This document shows positions 1 to 11,186 of a stretch of 64,000 nucleotides of DNA, piece by piece; within the stretch, counting starts at the first letter, position 1; each line of letters starts with the position of its first letter. The stretch lies in contig CM060731.1 of NCBI GenBank assembly GCA_030704615.1, positions 94,530,756-94,594,755 of the forward strand, in the 5' to 3' direction. Both the position numbers and the translations under genes were made by a program. This stretch comes from Takakia lepidozioides. Its lineage: Eukaryota > Streptophyta > Takakiopsida > Takakiales > Takakiaceae. The notes below the pieces were generated by a model. It had not been told where the DNA came from. It made no database searches and was given only the letters and a program-made list of their open reading frames with translations.

Positions 1-830
1 ATTGCACTCTCCCTTTCCTCTCTGCTTCTGTTTGCTGTTCAAAGGTAGGCTTCCTGCCCTGAGTTTAAATTTCAGTCTAGTGCCGAGAGTGGGTAGACCC
101 TTGAGGTCATCCAAGATGTCCTCCCCCATGTCACAGACTGGAAACAAGTTCAGGGAAGTTTTCTGCCTAACTTCATTTTCATCAGACAATCTCATGGCAA
201 CAGACATGGCTGAGGACACTACAGCCTCTAAGTCAGATTTATCCAGCAGGGTCAAGACTTGCGGATCCAGGTCCAGGTCCTTGAGGATCTCTTCTACTCT
301 CTTCTGCCAGGACTTAGCCTGTTTGACAGTGCGGTCCTGTTTCCAGATATAGAGTCGATTAACTTAGGATATCTGGTGTTGGGCATATGTTGCAGCTGAC
401 CCCACCATCTGACCTTGAATTCATCTTGTCGGAAGCTTAAGGACGGAATGCCAAACTCACCCCGAACAGCCACATTGGCTGTTTTGGAGCATGCTGACTC
501 CTTAAGCACCCCCACTTGAATGGATTCTAGAGACTTAGCCTGGTTGGAGTTATCAACCCATATAGCAGATCCGTACTCCAAGGCAGGTCTAATAACGCGA
601 CAAAGCATGGTTTTCTTAACCTCAGAGTTGACCCCTCTGCAGTGGAAAAATTTAGTGAGCCCCAGAGCTTTGCCCTTGCCAGTTTGAACAACTTTCCGGA
701 TATGTGCATCCCAATTACAATTGGAGGAGAACTCAACGCCCAGGTAAGTGTAGGAAGGGAGGACCGGGATCTCTTGGCTACCCCACAGGGTTGTTAAAGA
801 GAAATAAAGAATGGGCGGAGAAGTGGAGAG
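1..830 (-). pseudogene. LINE reverse transcriptase C-terminal fragment
   Basis: The minus strand reads a polypeptide typical of the region after the polymerase domain of non-LTR retrotransposons. It has a YLGV strand near 745, then a stretch with RPALEYGSAIW, LESIQVGVLK and a WWGQLQHMP motif, as in LINE thumb/connection regions. Around 352-365 the frame shifts by one base and continues in another frame to the window edge (WKQDRTVKQAKSWQKRVEE onward, still open at base 1). The element is therefore cut by the window edge and carries at least one frameshift. The polymerase core with YADD is not visible here. The family identification rests on the order of these motifs; the exact LINE clade cannot be told. 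Confidence 0.7.
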
Positions 831-1119
831 GGAAAAGATGTTGACTGAGGTTTATCTGCAATTTACACTAGACAGCGGTAGAGTGACTTGAGAGTGATTT
901 TGAAAATGATCGTGGAAACTTCTGATGTTGACACTGAGCTGATCCTGAGAATCAGATGAGACAAGGAGGTGCGGAGCTAGCCAGGAAAGATTGTGAGAGT
1001 CCTCTAAGGTGCTGCGAGATTGCTGGGCACTTAATTATTGCAGGAAGGTACTACATACTTTTCACTCCTTCCATTGGTTTTCTTGTTACATGTTTGTTTA
1101 ATGGAGCACACTCTTCTGA

Positions 1120-1338
1120 TCAGGATCTAGTTGTAGTCTTAGAGAATCCACCAGCCGCCAATGTGCAAGTAGGTTTCAGGTCTCCACCGCCACTAGGTCT
1201 TCCACACATCGTCCAATCCTCAAAGAACGAGCACTTCATCTCCCCAGAATAAGGCAGATGCTTGATGCCCCATGGATGTATATCAAGAGACACTTTGTAC
1301 ATAATGAAATCGCCACGTTGACAAATATTATGGTCCAT
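1120..1338 (-). other. Coding-like minus-strand stretch, unrecognised
   Basis: The minus strand is open for 72 codons with a composition that looks more like protein (tryptophans, cysteines, GEMKCSFFEDW, GRPSGGGDLKPTC) than the plus strand here. I do not recognise it, and it matches nothing else in the window by eye. It may be an exon or an old repeat fragment. The sequence from 831 to 1119 and from 1339 to 1512 shows nothing I can name. Confidence 0.2.
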
Positions 1339-1512
1339 GGTAAAGAGAAAGGGGAGGATAATGGGCGAGGGGCTGGCTCAGACGATATGCCCTTTATCCA
1401 TCATCAACCTAGACATTTGGAATCATGAGAGCTTCATGATGAGAGTCCCTTGATGGTTTGGATGTCCGCCCCTTTCAGACTCTTACATCCCTTAATTTGT
1501 GGATGATAACAG

Positions 1513-1744
1513 TATGGATGGGGCTCTGCACTTTTGGCCATACGACTTGCGAATGCCAGAAGGCACACATAAGGATATAGAGGATGCTGCGGAGTTTTTG
1601 GACTACTCTCCAATCCGGGACCACAGTGGGGCGATAAACTGCATTTCACTGGCCTGTCATTCAAATGGACATGCTGCCAGCCTTGCAACGGCCTCTGACG
1701 ATTGCAGTGTAGATGTGTACAGTGTTGGGCAAAAACAAGCATAA
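1513..1744 (+). CDS. Probable terminal exon of a WD40-repeat protein
   Basis: A plausible splice acceptor (GATAACAG) at about 1505-1512 precedes an open stretch ending in TAA at 1742-1744. The peptide contains a segment with the rhythm of one WD40 blade: DHSGAINCISL, a short loop, then LATASDDCSVDVYSV, which resembles the GH...D...W end of a repeat with the tryptophan replaced. Upstream exons would be expected at lower coordinates but I cannot delimit them between 830 and 1500. The protein's identity is unknown; a beta-propeller repeat says only that it binds partners. It could be a remnant of a host gene separated from its 5' part by insertions. Confidence 0.35.
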
Positions 1745-2968
1745 ATCTGACATCATTTAGACCACCTCATTAAGTTCAGGTTCTTGGTCCTCTCCTTTCC
1801 ATCATGCGTTGGTTAGGCATGAAAGTCAGCATTTGGGTAGAATGTTGCAATGGAGGGGTGCACTATGAACTGTAGAGGCTCTGCAGCGATTTTTGTCTCT
1901 TAAAGGTACGCTTCCAGATCAATGTACATTATGTCTTTTGAGCCAGTTCAGTTCACCCTTTGGTTTTTTCATTTTGACTGAGAGGTTTTGTAGGATTCGT
2001 GAGCAAGATGGCCTATCTCTGCATCAATTTCTGCTGTTGGTACCAACTAGTATGGGTTCCGTTGCGTGGGGTTCCACAATAGTTGGGGCATGGTTTTGGG
2101 GAAACTCGAGATATCAAATGCAAATGTTTTGAGACCCTGCTTTTCATAGCTAGGGATGCAGCTCAACAATCAAATATGGCAACATGAGGATCTCTCCCTC
2201 CTATTTTTGAGTAGTACAGTTCTAAAGTTTCAGATGCTTCAAATGATTGCTCTGCTTTGCTTTTGTTGTGGGCAGCTTACATGCTATTACAATTCATTGC
2301 ACATACACATTGAGGAGAGAGAGACTTCATATTGGGTGATTCTCTACTGACTATCAGAGTAAATGTTGTCTAGGGCACCATCATTTCTGGGTCCCCAAAA
2401 CATATTTTTAGGCTGTAGGCCTAGTATTCTCTCCTGTTCCAGTTTCTATTTGAACTGAGGGCAAGTCCAGCTGACACCAATGGTACATAACATTTAGTCA
2501 CAACTGGTATATGTGCACACTTCTCCGTAGACTCAAGTGTAACATGTATTTCTATAGTATGGCTCACGAAATGACGTCTCTTTTTCGTCCCCAGTTATAT
2601 TAGATTTGGGTGACTCTATCTGCTCTGTGCCCAGAGGCCCAGAGGTCTCTGGTAAAGAATGGAATGTGGCCAGCTGCATGAGCGGCAGGGAGGTGAAAGC
2701 TTTGACGAGCGGTGGAAAGATAGCCTAGTTGCACACTCAGAGAGATGCAGTAAACAGTGTAGGTAATCTGGTGATGGCTACTGTCCGCGAGGACTAGGGA
2801 AGAGGACTAGGGAACGCATCAGGCTCTGAGATAGAGGCTCATCGCGAAGCTCGACCCACCCTTACACGCTGTAATGTAGTGTTACCCGAGGAGAAAAAGA
2901 GAGAAAGTAAGTACAGAGGATCCAAAAGAGGTGCTGATCTTCCGAATCACTGCTTGGACCCTTGACAT
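1745..2968. other. No gene recognised
   Basis: This 1.2-kb stretch before the retrotransposon holds short open frames only, with no motif, tRNA or repeat that I can support. It may be the 3' UTR and downstream region of the WD40-like exon. Confidence 0.4.
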
Positions 2969-3438
2969 TGTAAGATGGAGTATTCCACCTGTTGCAGATG
3001 CTCTTCTGTTCGTTGGCTGGATGAAAAGCAGGGTGGTTGGTGAAGCTAATTAAATGTGCCTAATGTTAGCCTAGGCCCTTGTCTGATTCCAACAGTAACC
3101 TAATCAGACAGGGTGGCTGCTGATGTGTGGAAGAAACTTAAAGAAATCCTGGCAGCCAATAAGAGGCCACCATTTGCCATTCTAGATTAGCCCTTTTCTT
3201 AATATAAAAAGCGGATGGCTTATGCCAAACGCAGGATGTTTTGGGTGATAAGCACTGTGTACTGGGATGTGTCGGGCATTTGGATGATTTGCACTTGATA
3301 CCCTTGCATGTGATTAGATTGGCCCACCTCTAGCGAGAGATCTTTCCCATCTAGCTTGGCGTGCTTTACTGGCTTATTTCCCCGCTTGAATGCCCAAACA
3401 TACAGAGGAAAAGCGAATATTCCTCGGGTAGAGAAGTT
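2969..3438 (+). repeat. 5' LTR of gypsy-1
   Basis: About 470 bases that align with 10498-10975 with scattered substitutions and small indels (for example GATGGAG against GATAGAG near the start). It contains the LTR promoter. Its last roughly ten bases (the TGGTCTTACA end seen in the right LTR) are missing; the sequence goes straight into TTGGTGGAGATCGGGGG at 3438-3454, which is placed like a primer-binding site beginning with TGG. A short deletion between two TTGGT copies would explain this. Confidence 0.85.
3203..3210 (+). promoter_or_regulatory. TATA box of the 5' LTR
   Basis: TATAAAAA lies in the middle of the LTR and is preserved in the other LTR at 10727-10735. Its position fits the U3/R boundary promoter of an LTR element. 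This is inferred from sequence and position only. Confidence 0.5.
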
Positions 3439-3640
3439 TGGTGGAGATCGGGGGCATTTTAATCTGACGGCTCGGGTGTGCTAGGAATGATAACCTAGGT
3501 TCGGTCTGGCTATGGTGCAACGACGGCTGTACGGGAGATCTAGGAAAATGGCGGCTCAATCCACCCTGCACAATCATTTGCTCCACCCTGTCACCCTGTG
3601 TATGTTGTTGCTGCTAGTGTTGTGTCTTCCTACCTTGTGA

Positions 3641-4552
3641 GTGAACACTGTGTACGCAGCGGCCATGGCATCCAGCTCGAGTAATGCTGTTTCCTTTGAA
3701 ATTGAGGACGACTCGTTTGAAGCTGTTTTTCTGGGGGTTGTACGTGACCTGGCGTCGTCTGATGTGCTGAGGCCTTACGACGGAGAGCCACTTGTGAGAG
3801 GGGATGCAGAGATCCCGCTTGATGTTCCCTCTGATTACTGGATAGAAAAGTTTGAGCAAACTGTTGTAGATGAAGCTCGCAAAGACGTGCATTCTGAAGG
3901 CGAGAAGCGCGAACAGCATTGCAAGATCGCTGAAGCCAAGCAGAGTGCTTTTGCTGGCAGATTGTTGCAGAGGCTGCATGCGAGAGAGATAGCCAAGCGC
4001 TTACCTCGCGCAATCATCCGTGAGCGACTTGGACAGGGTAAGCTGCTTACTTGGCCGCAAATTGGCGTTACCAAGTTTGTTGTCACCCGAGATCGCACCA
4101 ACAATCTTCAGAGTTTCCTGCAACCCAAGGTTCCCAACGGCTACCGTTTTTGGGAGCTCGTTCGTGGAGGAAGTGCGACGACGCTGACGAACATTCGCCT
4201 TGCCTGGACTGCTGACGATTTTTCGTGGGAACAATCCATTACTGGTGTCCCGCAGCACTTGTTTTGTTTCTCTTCTCGGGACATAGTGATCTTCCCTGGT
4301 GAAAGCTTTGATCAAGAAACCATTGGGCTTTGCCAAGTCCAGGTTCCTACTGAGAAATATCCTTTACACACGTTGGTGATCAAGGAGAAGATGGTGCGTA
4401 CGGTGACCCGCGTTACATTTTGGTTAAAGGTAGCCCCAACACTCTGGCATTTACAGGGAGAGGCAGTCCATCTCAGTTACAACCACCGCTTCATTTCTTC
4501 CTACACTATCACGGATTGGGAGAAGAGCATGCTGCATCCTAGTGACATATGA
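3641..4552 (+). CDS. Extra 5' ORF of gypsy-1, 303 aa, unknown function
   Basis: An uninterrupted frame between the 5' LTR and gag. The predicted protein starts near a short serine-rich stretch (ASSSSNAVSFEIEDDSFEAV). It has a basic, charged middle (residues about 80-140, with many K, R and E) and ends with a hydrophobic/aromatic part. I see no zinc knuckle, protease or polymerase motif and do not recognise a family. Because gag follows 32 bases later in another frame (ATG at 4585), this is an additional ORF rather than an N-terminal gag extension. It is the only long intact frame of the element besides the integrase, which could reflect selection or chance. The ATG at 3641 is the first in frame; a second lies at 3665. 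Confidence 0.55.
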   Translation: MNTVYAAAMASSSSNAVSFEIEDDSFEAVFLGVVRDLASSDVLRPYDGEPLVRGDAEIPLDVPSDYWIEKFEQTVVDEARKDVHSEGEKREQHCKIAEAKQSAFAGRLLQRLHAREIAKRLPRAIIRERLGQGKLLTWPQIGVTKFVVTRDRTNNLQSFLQPKVPNGYRFWELVRGGSATTLTNIRLAWTADDFSWEQSITGVPQHLFCFSSRDIVIFPGESFDQETIGLCQVQVPTEKYPLHTLVIKEKMVRTVTRVTFWLKVAPTLWHLQGEAVHLSYNHRFISSYTITDWEKSMLHPSDI

Positions 4553-4584
4553 TTCTCCTTGGACGATTTTTGTTGCTCTACTGA

Positions 4585-5719
4585 ATGCTCACAAGAGCTA
4601 AATTTAAACTTTTAGAGAATCAAACCAGTAAGATGGCAAAGGTAAAGGATGCTTGTGAACTAATTTTTGAAGCCAGTGAGCCTAGTACTGAGTTCACTAC
4701 GGATGGGACGAGATTGCCGGGTCCTGCAACTCAGCCAAGTGTGGCTGCCCCATCTCATGTTGAACAGCAAACAGGTGAACCAGAGCTTGATGACTTGTGC
4801 CATGCAATGCGTCTTATTTTTTACTGTCCTGCTTTGTTGGAATTGTTCCTTGCTAAACGTGCTCAGAATGTAGTTGTGTCTGCAAGATCCCATGAGACCC
4901 GCATGATGAAGCAACCTTATCCGGAATACAAGGTGGGGCAAAACTTTGATAATTTTCTCACCTTTTTTGAGATGAGTGTGAAGATGAATGCAGTCCCACC
5001 TACTTTTGTCACAAATGCATTTCGTTTTTATCTCAAGGGAGAGGCCCAAGAACTCTTTGAAGCCACTATCAAAGATCTGGGGGATGTGCCATGGTCTGAA
5101 GCTAAAGGTATGGCTGAACAATTATTTCACGAAGAAAAATTGTCTGATTACTGTGTACCTGAGAGACGATACAAGGAGGGGGAAAATATACATAAGTACT
5201 AAACTGATATACGTACAGCTGTGTGTAAGACTGTTCCTGTTCTCTCGGAAAGGCCATTGGCCATCAAGCTTGGCTTCATCCGAGGCCTTCCTCCTGCAGA
5301 GCAAGTACATTTGCAACGAAACAAGTACTCCACCGAAAAAGAAATGGTTCGGTTAATTGAAGAACGCTTGCGCACTAAAGCAGCTAAACGGGGAGTTGTA
5401 CCCAAAATTCAACCTACCCACATGATGAGTGATGTATCAGAACTGGTGATGAGCACTAACAAGGGAGAAGCCCTAGAGCTTCTTCTTGCAGTGGTACGAG
5501 ATGTGCAGGAAACGGTTCGACTTGAATTACAGGCCTTTAAGGCTGATGCTCGCTGGCAAGCCCCATCAAATTTCAACCAGAGTGGTGGCAACAGGGGACG
5601 CACTAATACTGATGTTGGTTATCAATTATATTTACAAAGGCAAGGATCATGTTACCAGATTTTGCCCATACCAGGCTGATCTGCCAGGTATGATTGAAAA
5701 TTTTGAGAGGGAAAAATAA
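4585..5719 (+). pseudogene. gag: gag of gypsy-1, with stop and frameshift
   Basis: The frame opens at ATG 4585 and gives a capsid-like region; the part around residues 105-200 (YKVGQNFDNFLTFFEMSV, then FYLKGEAQELFEA) follows the retrotransposon gag pattern. A TAA at 5200-5202 interrupts the same frame, which then continues to about 5600. A frameshift follows: the zinc-knuckle remnant (KGKDHVTRFCPY) is read in a neighbouring frame up to 5719 and has lost the first cysteines of the CX2CX4HX4C motif. Gag would form the virus-like particle. This copy cannot make a full one. Confidence 0.8.
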
Positions 5720-5835
5720 AAGAAGGGTAAGGCTCGTTTAAACGAATAGGGTCACCTGCGAATGAAGGGACATGTGATCGTAGAGTTAAACCTTCAGAAC
5801 CCCTAACTACTGTTCTTGTTTCTGACACATTCAAG

Positions 5836-6288
5836 TTGCTACATACTGAAGTGCTTAAACCCAGGAAGAAGTTGCGTATATGCCCACTACTTACTCAATG
5901 TCATGTAGGCCATTTGTCTTTTTCTTGCATAGTTGACACTGGGTGCATGGTTTCTGTTGTTCCATTACATGTAGTTCAGGTGTTGGGTTTGAAACTGGTA
6001 CCTGCCAAAGGGCTGGAAGTTACTATAGCTGATGGCACCAAGTATGAACCTTTAGGGCTTGTAACCTTGCCCATTGGAATAGCTGGACAGGTGGTCACAG
6101 TGACTGGTATCGTCACTATGGGAGAACAATTTCTGATTGGCTTGGATTGGATGAGGGAAGCCAGGGCAGAAATCAACTTACACACTAATGTCATGACCTT
6201 GAGCAATGGCAATGGTACCAGACATACTGTCAATCTGAACTCTGTTCCTGCATGGCTGGAAGTTCCACTCGACATCTTATTCAGATGA
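5836..6288 (+). pseudogene. Retropepsin-like protease region of gypsy-1
   Basis: The open frame contains IVDTGCMVSVVP, with the DTG catalytic triplet of retroviral-type aspartic proteases at about residues 37-39, and FLIGLDWM, equivalent to the conserved I-L/I-G-x-D/N-W strand downstream. This order and spacing are typical of Ty3/gypsy proteases that cut the gag-pol polyprotein. It is separated from gag by shifted frames (5720-5835) and ends at a TGA at 6286-6288; the RT frame opens about 180 bases later, so the polyprotein is broken. Confidence 0.8.
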
Positions 6289-6465
6289 AGGCAGTTGCTC
6301 AAGAGGTTCGCCAAAGAGCTGGTAATTCATACAACTGGACCAGATTCTTTAATTTTAATAGTGACTCAACCACTAAGGGCATTTGCCTGAACCAGGTAAG
6401 AAGACTAGAGCACCTCTTCCTGTTTCCAGCAATTTAGTACTTTTGAGGGCTCCTCATGATATTGA

Positions 6466-8430
6466 TTGCCTGCAATGTCCCAAATCTTGGCTCCCACTGG
6501 CCTGGCTTTTATTTGTCCTAAGGACATGTATATGGAAATCGAAGGCTGGAAGAAGTTGTCCTTGCAGAAACACTGTTTGGTGGCTTCTGGGGTTTTGGAC
6601 AGAGGGTACACAGGAGAAATCAAATTACTCCTTGCTAATCCTGAGCGTATGATGGTCAAAATCAAGAAGGGTCAGGTTATGGCTCGTCTCACTGCCTTGC
6701 CCTTGACTACGATTCAATCTGTAGAGGCTGCTCTCAATTTTCATGACATTGGTCTTATAGATAGCCCTGTGGACAGACTTGTTGCCATGACCAACATTGC
6801 TGCAGTCAGTGATGACACTATTCTCACCTCAGAGCAAGAGGAGCACTTTGCCCAAGTGCTAGCCGAAATCCAGGTGGGTGATATAACCAAGGGTCAACTG
6901 GCCAAATTGCATGCTTTGATCCGTAGGAACTTGTCTGTATTCAGTCGAGGGTCTCATGATCTTGGTATAACCAATGTTTTGAAACATGAGATTATCACTG
7001 ATGGGCATCCTGTCAAGCAATATGCCTATCGTGAATATGTCCGTGAGAGGGCAATAGTCCAGGATGAGATTAAGAAAATGTTGAATGCTGGTGTTATCCG
7101 CCCCTCTATGTCACCTTGGGCCAGCCCGATTGTGTTGGTAGCCAAAAAGGACGGTTCCACCAGGTTTTGTGTTGACTTCAGACGGCTCAATTCCATGACT
7201 AAGAAATATGTGTACCCTTTACCAAGAATTAACGAGACCCTAGATCAGCTTAGTGGTGCCACCATTTTCTCTTCACTTGACCTAGCTTCTGGCTTTTGGC
7301 AAGTCCCTCTAACAGAAGCATCTAAAGAGAAGACAACTTTTACATGCAGATATGGCATGTATCAATATGAGACCATGCCATTCGGACTCTACAATGCCAC
7401 AACAACTTTCAAAAGACTTATGGATGTAGTCCTTGAAAATCTGAGATGGGAATGTGCATTGGTATACATTGACGACATTAATGTTTATTTTGCTACTTTC
7501 GACTCTCACCTCATTGACTTGCAGCGTGTGTTATGTTTTCTCAGAGCTATAGGTCTCAAGGTTAAAGCCAAAAAATGTGATTTCTGCATGGCAGAGCTCA
7601 AATTTCTTGGCCACATCCTTTGTGGGGAAGACATCAAACTTGATATTAGCAAAATCCAGGCAGTATGGAACTTCCCTGTTCCACGTGATAAGCATTGTAT
7701 CCGTGCATTCCTTGGCCTTGCCTCCTATTATAGACGTTTTATCCTCCATTTTACTAACATGGCTGGTCCCTTGTTCAGGCTTCTATGCAAGGATGTTCGC
7801 TTTCACTGGGGCATACCTGAGACCAAGGCCTTTGAACAGCTGAAGATAGCCCTCACAACTGCTCCAGTGCTGGTTTTTCCAGACTTCTCTCTCCCTTTTC
7901 TTTTGCAGACAGATGCCAGTGACATGGCTGTTTCTCTATTCTCAGCCAAGTGCGAGATGGTAGAGAACATGTTGTTGCTTACGCATCTAGGCGGCTTGAT
8001 AAACATAAAAAGAATTATAGTATTACTGACAAGGAGGGGTTGGCCATCATTTTTGGCGTGAAACACTTCAGGCAGTACCTGCATGGTTGTTATTTCACCG
8101 TGGAGACAGATCATCTACCTCTCAAAGCCCTTAAAACTCCTCAAGAATTGTCCGGTAGACTTGCTAGATGATCTTTATTTCTACAGGGCTTTGAATTTGA
8201 CATTGTTTACAAGAAGGGGAAGGAAAACAGCAACGCTGATGCGCTTACTCTGGGAGAAACCAAAACGCATGTTCCTTATACAACCCTAGATGACTTGGCT
8301 CGCATGCAGAATCCTGATCGTTTGCTGCCTGATTCACATCCACGTGTATCCTTTTTGAGTTTGATGGATGAGTTACCCTATGCCATTACGCCTGCTGGGG
8401 ATCTCATCACTTTTGATGTTCATTAAGATG
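6466..8430 (+). pseudogene. pol: Reverse transcriptase and RNase H of gypsy-1
   Basis: The first frame (6466-8061) holds a nearly complete RT. The fingers read SPWASPIVLVAKKDGSTRFCVDFRRLN, here given only as a landmark near 7110-7190. The catalytic box is YIDDI near 7465, followed by FLGHIL and the FLGLASYYRRFI signature. RNase H begins with LLQTDASD near 7903. A frameshift near 7945 moves the reading to a second frame (to 8171) with the conserved ITDKEGLAI. That frame ends at TGA 8169-8171, where related elements have tryptophan. The frame then continues through KKGKENSNADAL to about 8425. Two lesions therefore inactivate the gene. Confidence 0.88.
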
Positions 8431-8982
8431 GTCACTTTGGTACTTGTATGTCTGGACTAAGTCTTCTTTGCTTGATCACTGCTGCCTAGTTACTACAGCA
8501 GTACCTTCTTCTTCTTCTTCATGGCCATGTGTTTCTTATGGTTACTTCCCTTAGGACCTGTACTTCATGCCCAGTCTACCATCATAGATAAGTCTGATCC
8601 AGATGCGCTGCAGGGTTCCATTATTTGAAGACCACAGGGGCGGACACTTCTGATTACCTGCTATTAACCCACTGTTTCCTTGGCTCTGTGCATGATAGCT
8701 CTCACTCAGAAAACTTCAATTGCTGAGAATGTTGTATCAGGTCCGTCTCTAGGGATGGGTTACTTATTAATAGAGGCCTAGGGCTGATGGGATGGGCATG
8801 GATGACTCCCTGTTCGCAGCCCTTCTCCACAAGTGCAAGGCCGGCACACAACTCCTAGGTATTTCCAAGACACTTCAAAGGCAAGTTAACTATCACCTTC
8901 CCTGTCATGTGGAACGTGAAGGTAAATTGTTAAAGAACATTGTCTTGGATGGCCTTATCAAAACCGTGGAGGTTCCTAATAG
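8431..8982 (+). other. Degenerate linker between RNase H and integrase
   Basis: Between the RNase H tail and the integrase zinc region the sequence is decayed. A frame from 8792 to 9040 preserves part of the connection (about 80 residues) and runs out of phase into the integrase. No separate gene is seen. Confidence 0.5.
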
Positions 8983-10113
8983 GAACTCAATTCCAGAGTT
9001 CAATATCATGCCACACCTTTTGCTGGTCACTTTGGTGTGACAAAGACTGTCAAGCGGTTGCAAGAACTATATACCTGGAAGGATATGCATCAGGACGTTG
9101 CCTCATTTGTTTCTAAGTGTGTTGAATGTCATGCCAAGACATTGCTTCCTCGGGCTCGCGCTTCATTACCCATGCAGCCTATACCTGTCACTGGCCTCTT
9201 TGACAGGGTAGGCTTAGATCTTGTGGGACCTCTTAAACTCACCGAGAAGGGTCACTCCTACATAGCCGTGGCCACTGACTACTTCTCTAAATGGGTTGAG
9301 TTCCAACTTTTGGTCGCGAAGGATGCAGATTCAGTCGCACAGTTTTTCTTTGATGAAATCATTCTAAGGCACACATGTCCTCTTGAGATACTTACAGATC
9401 AGGGTACCGAGTTCTGCAAACAGCTGATGCAGATGATATGCTTCAATCTTGGGGTAAAACACCGCACCACGACACCTTATCATCCCCAGTGCAACGGTGT
9501 GACTGAGCGATTCAATAAGACCATGTGTTCCATGTTGGAGAAGAATGGTTCTCTGTTGGGTGATTGGGATGTGGCTCTTCTAGTTTTGATTTTTGCTTAT
9601 AGGACATCCGTTCATGCAAGTACTAGGTATACACCCTTTGAGCTAGTATATGGCAGACTTGCTCGTAGCCCTTTACATGACACTCCGCTGATTCCAGTCA
9701 CTAGTACTGACCCCATTGATTGGGATTCATTCTTGGTTGAGATGATTGCTAAAAGGCAAAAGCTCAAATCTTCTGCCAAAATTAACATAGCCAAGGCCCA
9801 GGCAATTCAGGCTCGCAATTATAACCGGCGTGTGTGCTATTCTGAAGAATTTCTGCAAGGTCAATCTGTGTGTGTGCGGCTCCAGCAAGGGAAAATCATT
9901 TCCAAGGCTTCCAAGCGTATCGAGGGCCCCTATCTGATTGCGAAAGTCTTGTGGGGTAGACAGTTTAAGCTGCTCCCTCAACATCCCTCTGTTCCTCCTC
10001 TTTCCCACACTGTCCATCTTGATTCTCTTGTGCATTGCAAATTAGTTTTTGATCTCACTTGTATTAATGTTGAGGGCCGTCGTGTTATTCTAACCCCTGG
10101 CCGTGCTGCATGA
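8983..10113 (+). CDS. Integrase of gypsy-1
   Basis: The frame is open from 8983 to the TGA at 10111-10113. It carries the HHCC zinc region (two histidines in HATPFAGHFG, then CVECH-type cysteines), followed by the catalytic core: first Asp in GLDLVGP, second Asp in LTDQGTEF, and Glu in GVTERFNKT, all present. A GPY/F-like module (RIEGPYLIAKVLWG) follows. The enzyme would insert the cDNA into the genome. There is no chromodomain. The frame is intact, but it normally depends on polyprotein processing, which is broken upstream. No initiation codon is implied by the start given here; it marks the first codon after an in-frame TAG. Confidence 0.85.
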   Translation, partial: ELNSRVQYHATPFAGHFGVTKTVKRLQELYTWKDMHQDVASFVSKCVECHAKTLLPRARASLPMQPIPVTGLFDRVGLDLVGPLKLTEKGHSYIAVATDYFSKWVEFQLLVAKDADSVAQFFFDEIILRHTCPLEILTDQGTEFCKQLMQMICFNLGVKHRTTTPYHPQCNGVTERFNKTMCSMLEKNGSLLGDWDVALLVLIFAYRTSVHASTRYTPFELVYGRLARSPLHDTPLIPVTSTDPIDWDSFLVEMIAKRQKLKSSAKINIAKAQAIQARNYNRRVCYSEEFLQGQSVCVRLQQGKIISKASKRIEGPYLIAKVLWGRQFKLLPQHPSVPPLSHTVHLDSLVHCKLVFDLTCINVEGRRVILTPGRAA

Positions 10114-10497
10114 GTGCAGATCATAAGTTCATGCTTTTTGCTTTTAAAACTTGACTATGTGTAGTGGTGGAGATGCATCAGTTTTTGTGTGGCTTGGCTT
10201 GACTTCACCAACTAGCTTTAGTGTTTTTGAATCGACATCTGATTGTGAGAGACGATGAGAGCTCAGGAATTGCTTTTATGAGCTTGCATCAATTGTATGG
10301 TTTGGGGTTTTTCCTGTTGGTGGTTTTATCCTTCACCCACCTTGCAGGGTAAGGTTTTCCCCCACAGGTTTTTTCATCCCTCTCCTATTGGATGCCTAGT
10401 CCTTCTTTTGAGAAATTTGGCTAGGTGGGCCTTGCATTGGTAAACTTTTCGAAGTTCGCTAGAGCTCACTCTTCCTGGCGTGGGCGGGTCTTACATA

Positions 10498-10984
10498 TGT
10501 AAGATAGAGTATTCCACCTGTTGCAGATGCTCTTCTGTTGTTGGCTAGATGAAAAGCAGGGTGGTTGGTGAAGCTAATTAAATGTGCCTAATGTTAGCCT
10601 AGGCCTCTCATTCCACCAGTAACCTAATCAGACAGGGTGGCTGCTGATGTGTGGAAGAAACTTAAGGAAATCCTGGCAGCCAATAAGAGGCCACCATTTG
10701 CCATTCTAGATTAGCCCTTTTCTTAATATAAAAAACGGATGGTTTATGCCAAACGTAAGATGTTTTGGGTGATCAGCAGCACTGTGTACTGGGATGTGCC
10801 GGGCATTTGGATGATTTGCACTCGATACCCCTGCAAGTGATTAGATTGGCCCACCTGTGAGACTCCTCTAGCGAGAGATCCTTCCCATCTAGCTTGGCGT
10901 GCTTTACTAGCTATTTCCCCGCTTGAGCGCCCAAACACACATAGGAAAAGGGAATATTCCCCGGGTAGAGAAGTTGGTCTTACA
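10498..10984 (+). repeat. 3' LTR of gypsy-1
   Basis: Direct repeat of 2969-3438, 487 bases, TGTAAGA...TCTTACA, with a TATA-like box at 10727-10735. About 385 non-coding bases separate it from the integrase stop. Its 3' end is complete, so it defines the true LTR end better than the left copy does. Confidence 0.85.
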
Positions 10985-11186
10985 ACATGCAATCCGCAAA
11001 ACGGGGATCAAAGGAAAAGAGGGAGAGAGAGAGATTGAGACGCCGTTCTCCTCGACCTGTGAGATCGTGCTGTCCAGTGCTTCGAAATCTGACTCTGAAC
11101 AGCAGAATAAAGACGCGGTTCCATCCAAGAATAAAGACGCCGTTCCATCCAAAACTGAGAAGAGAAGCTTCTCCAAATCATCCAAA

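Larger units (their letters stand above)
2969..10984 (+). mobile_element. Ty3/gypsy-type LTR retrotransposon (gypsy-1)
   Basis: Two long direct repeats starting TGTAAGAT at 2969 and 10498 enclose, in order, an extra ORF, gag, protease, reverse transcriptase/RNase H and integrase; RT before integrase is the Ty3/gypsy order. The right LTR begins TGTAAGA and ends TCTTACA at 10984, a perfect 7-base inverted pair. The bases ACAT lie directly outside both ends (2965-2968 and 10985-10988), giving a probable 4-base target duplication. Several stops and frameshifts make this copy non-autonomous. It sits between the WD40-like exon and the aquaporin. No chromodomain is visible after the integrase. Confidence 0.9.

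Noticed and set aside
956-1252. 98-codon plus-strand frame as a gene
   Set aside because: No motif, no homology to anything else here, and the opposite strand looks at least as coding.
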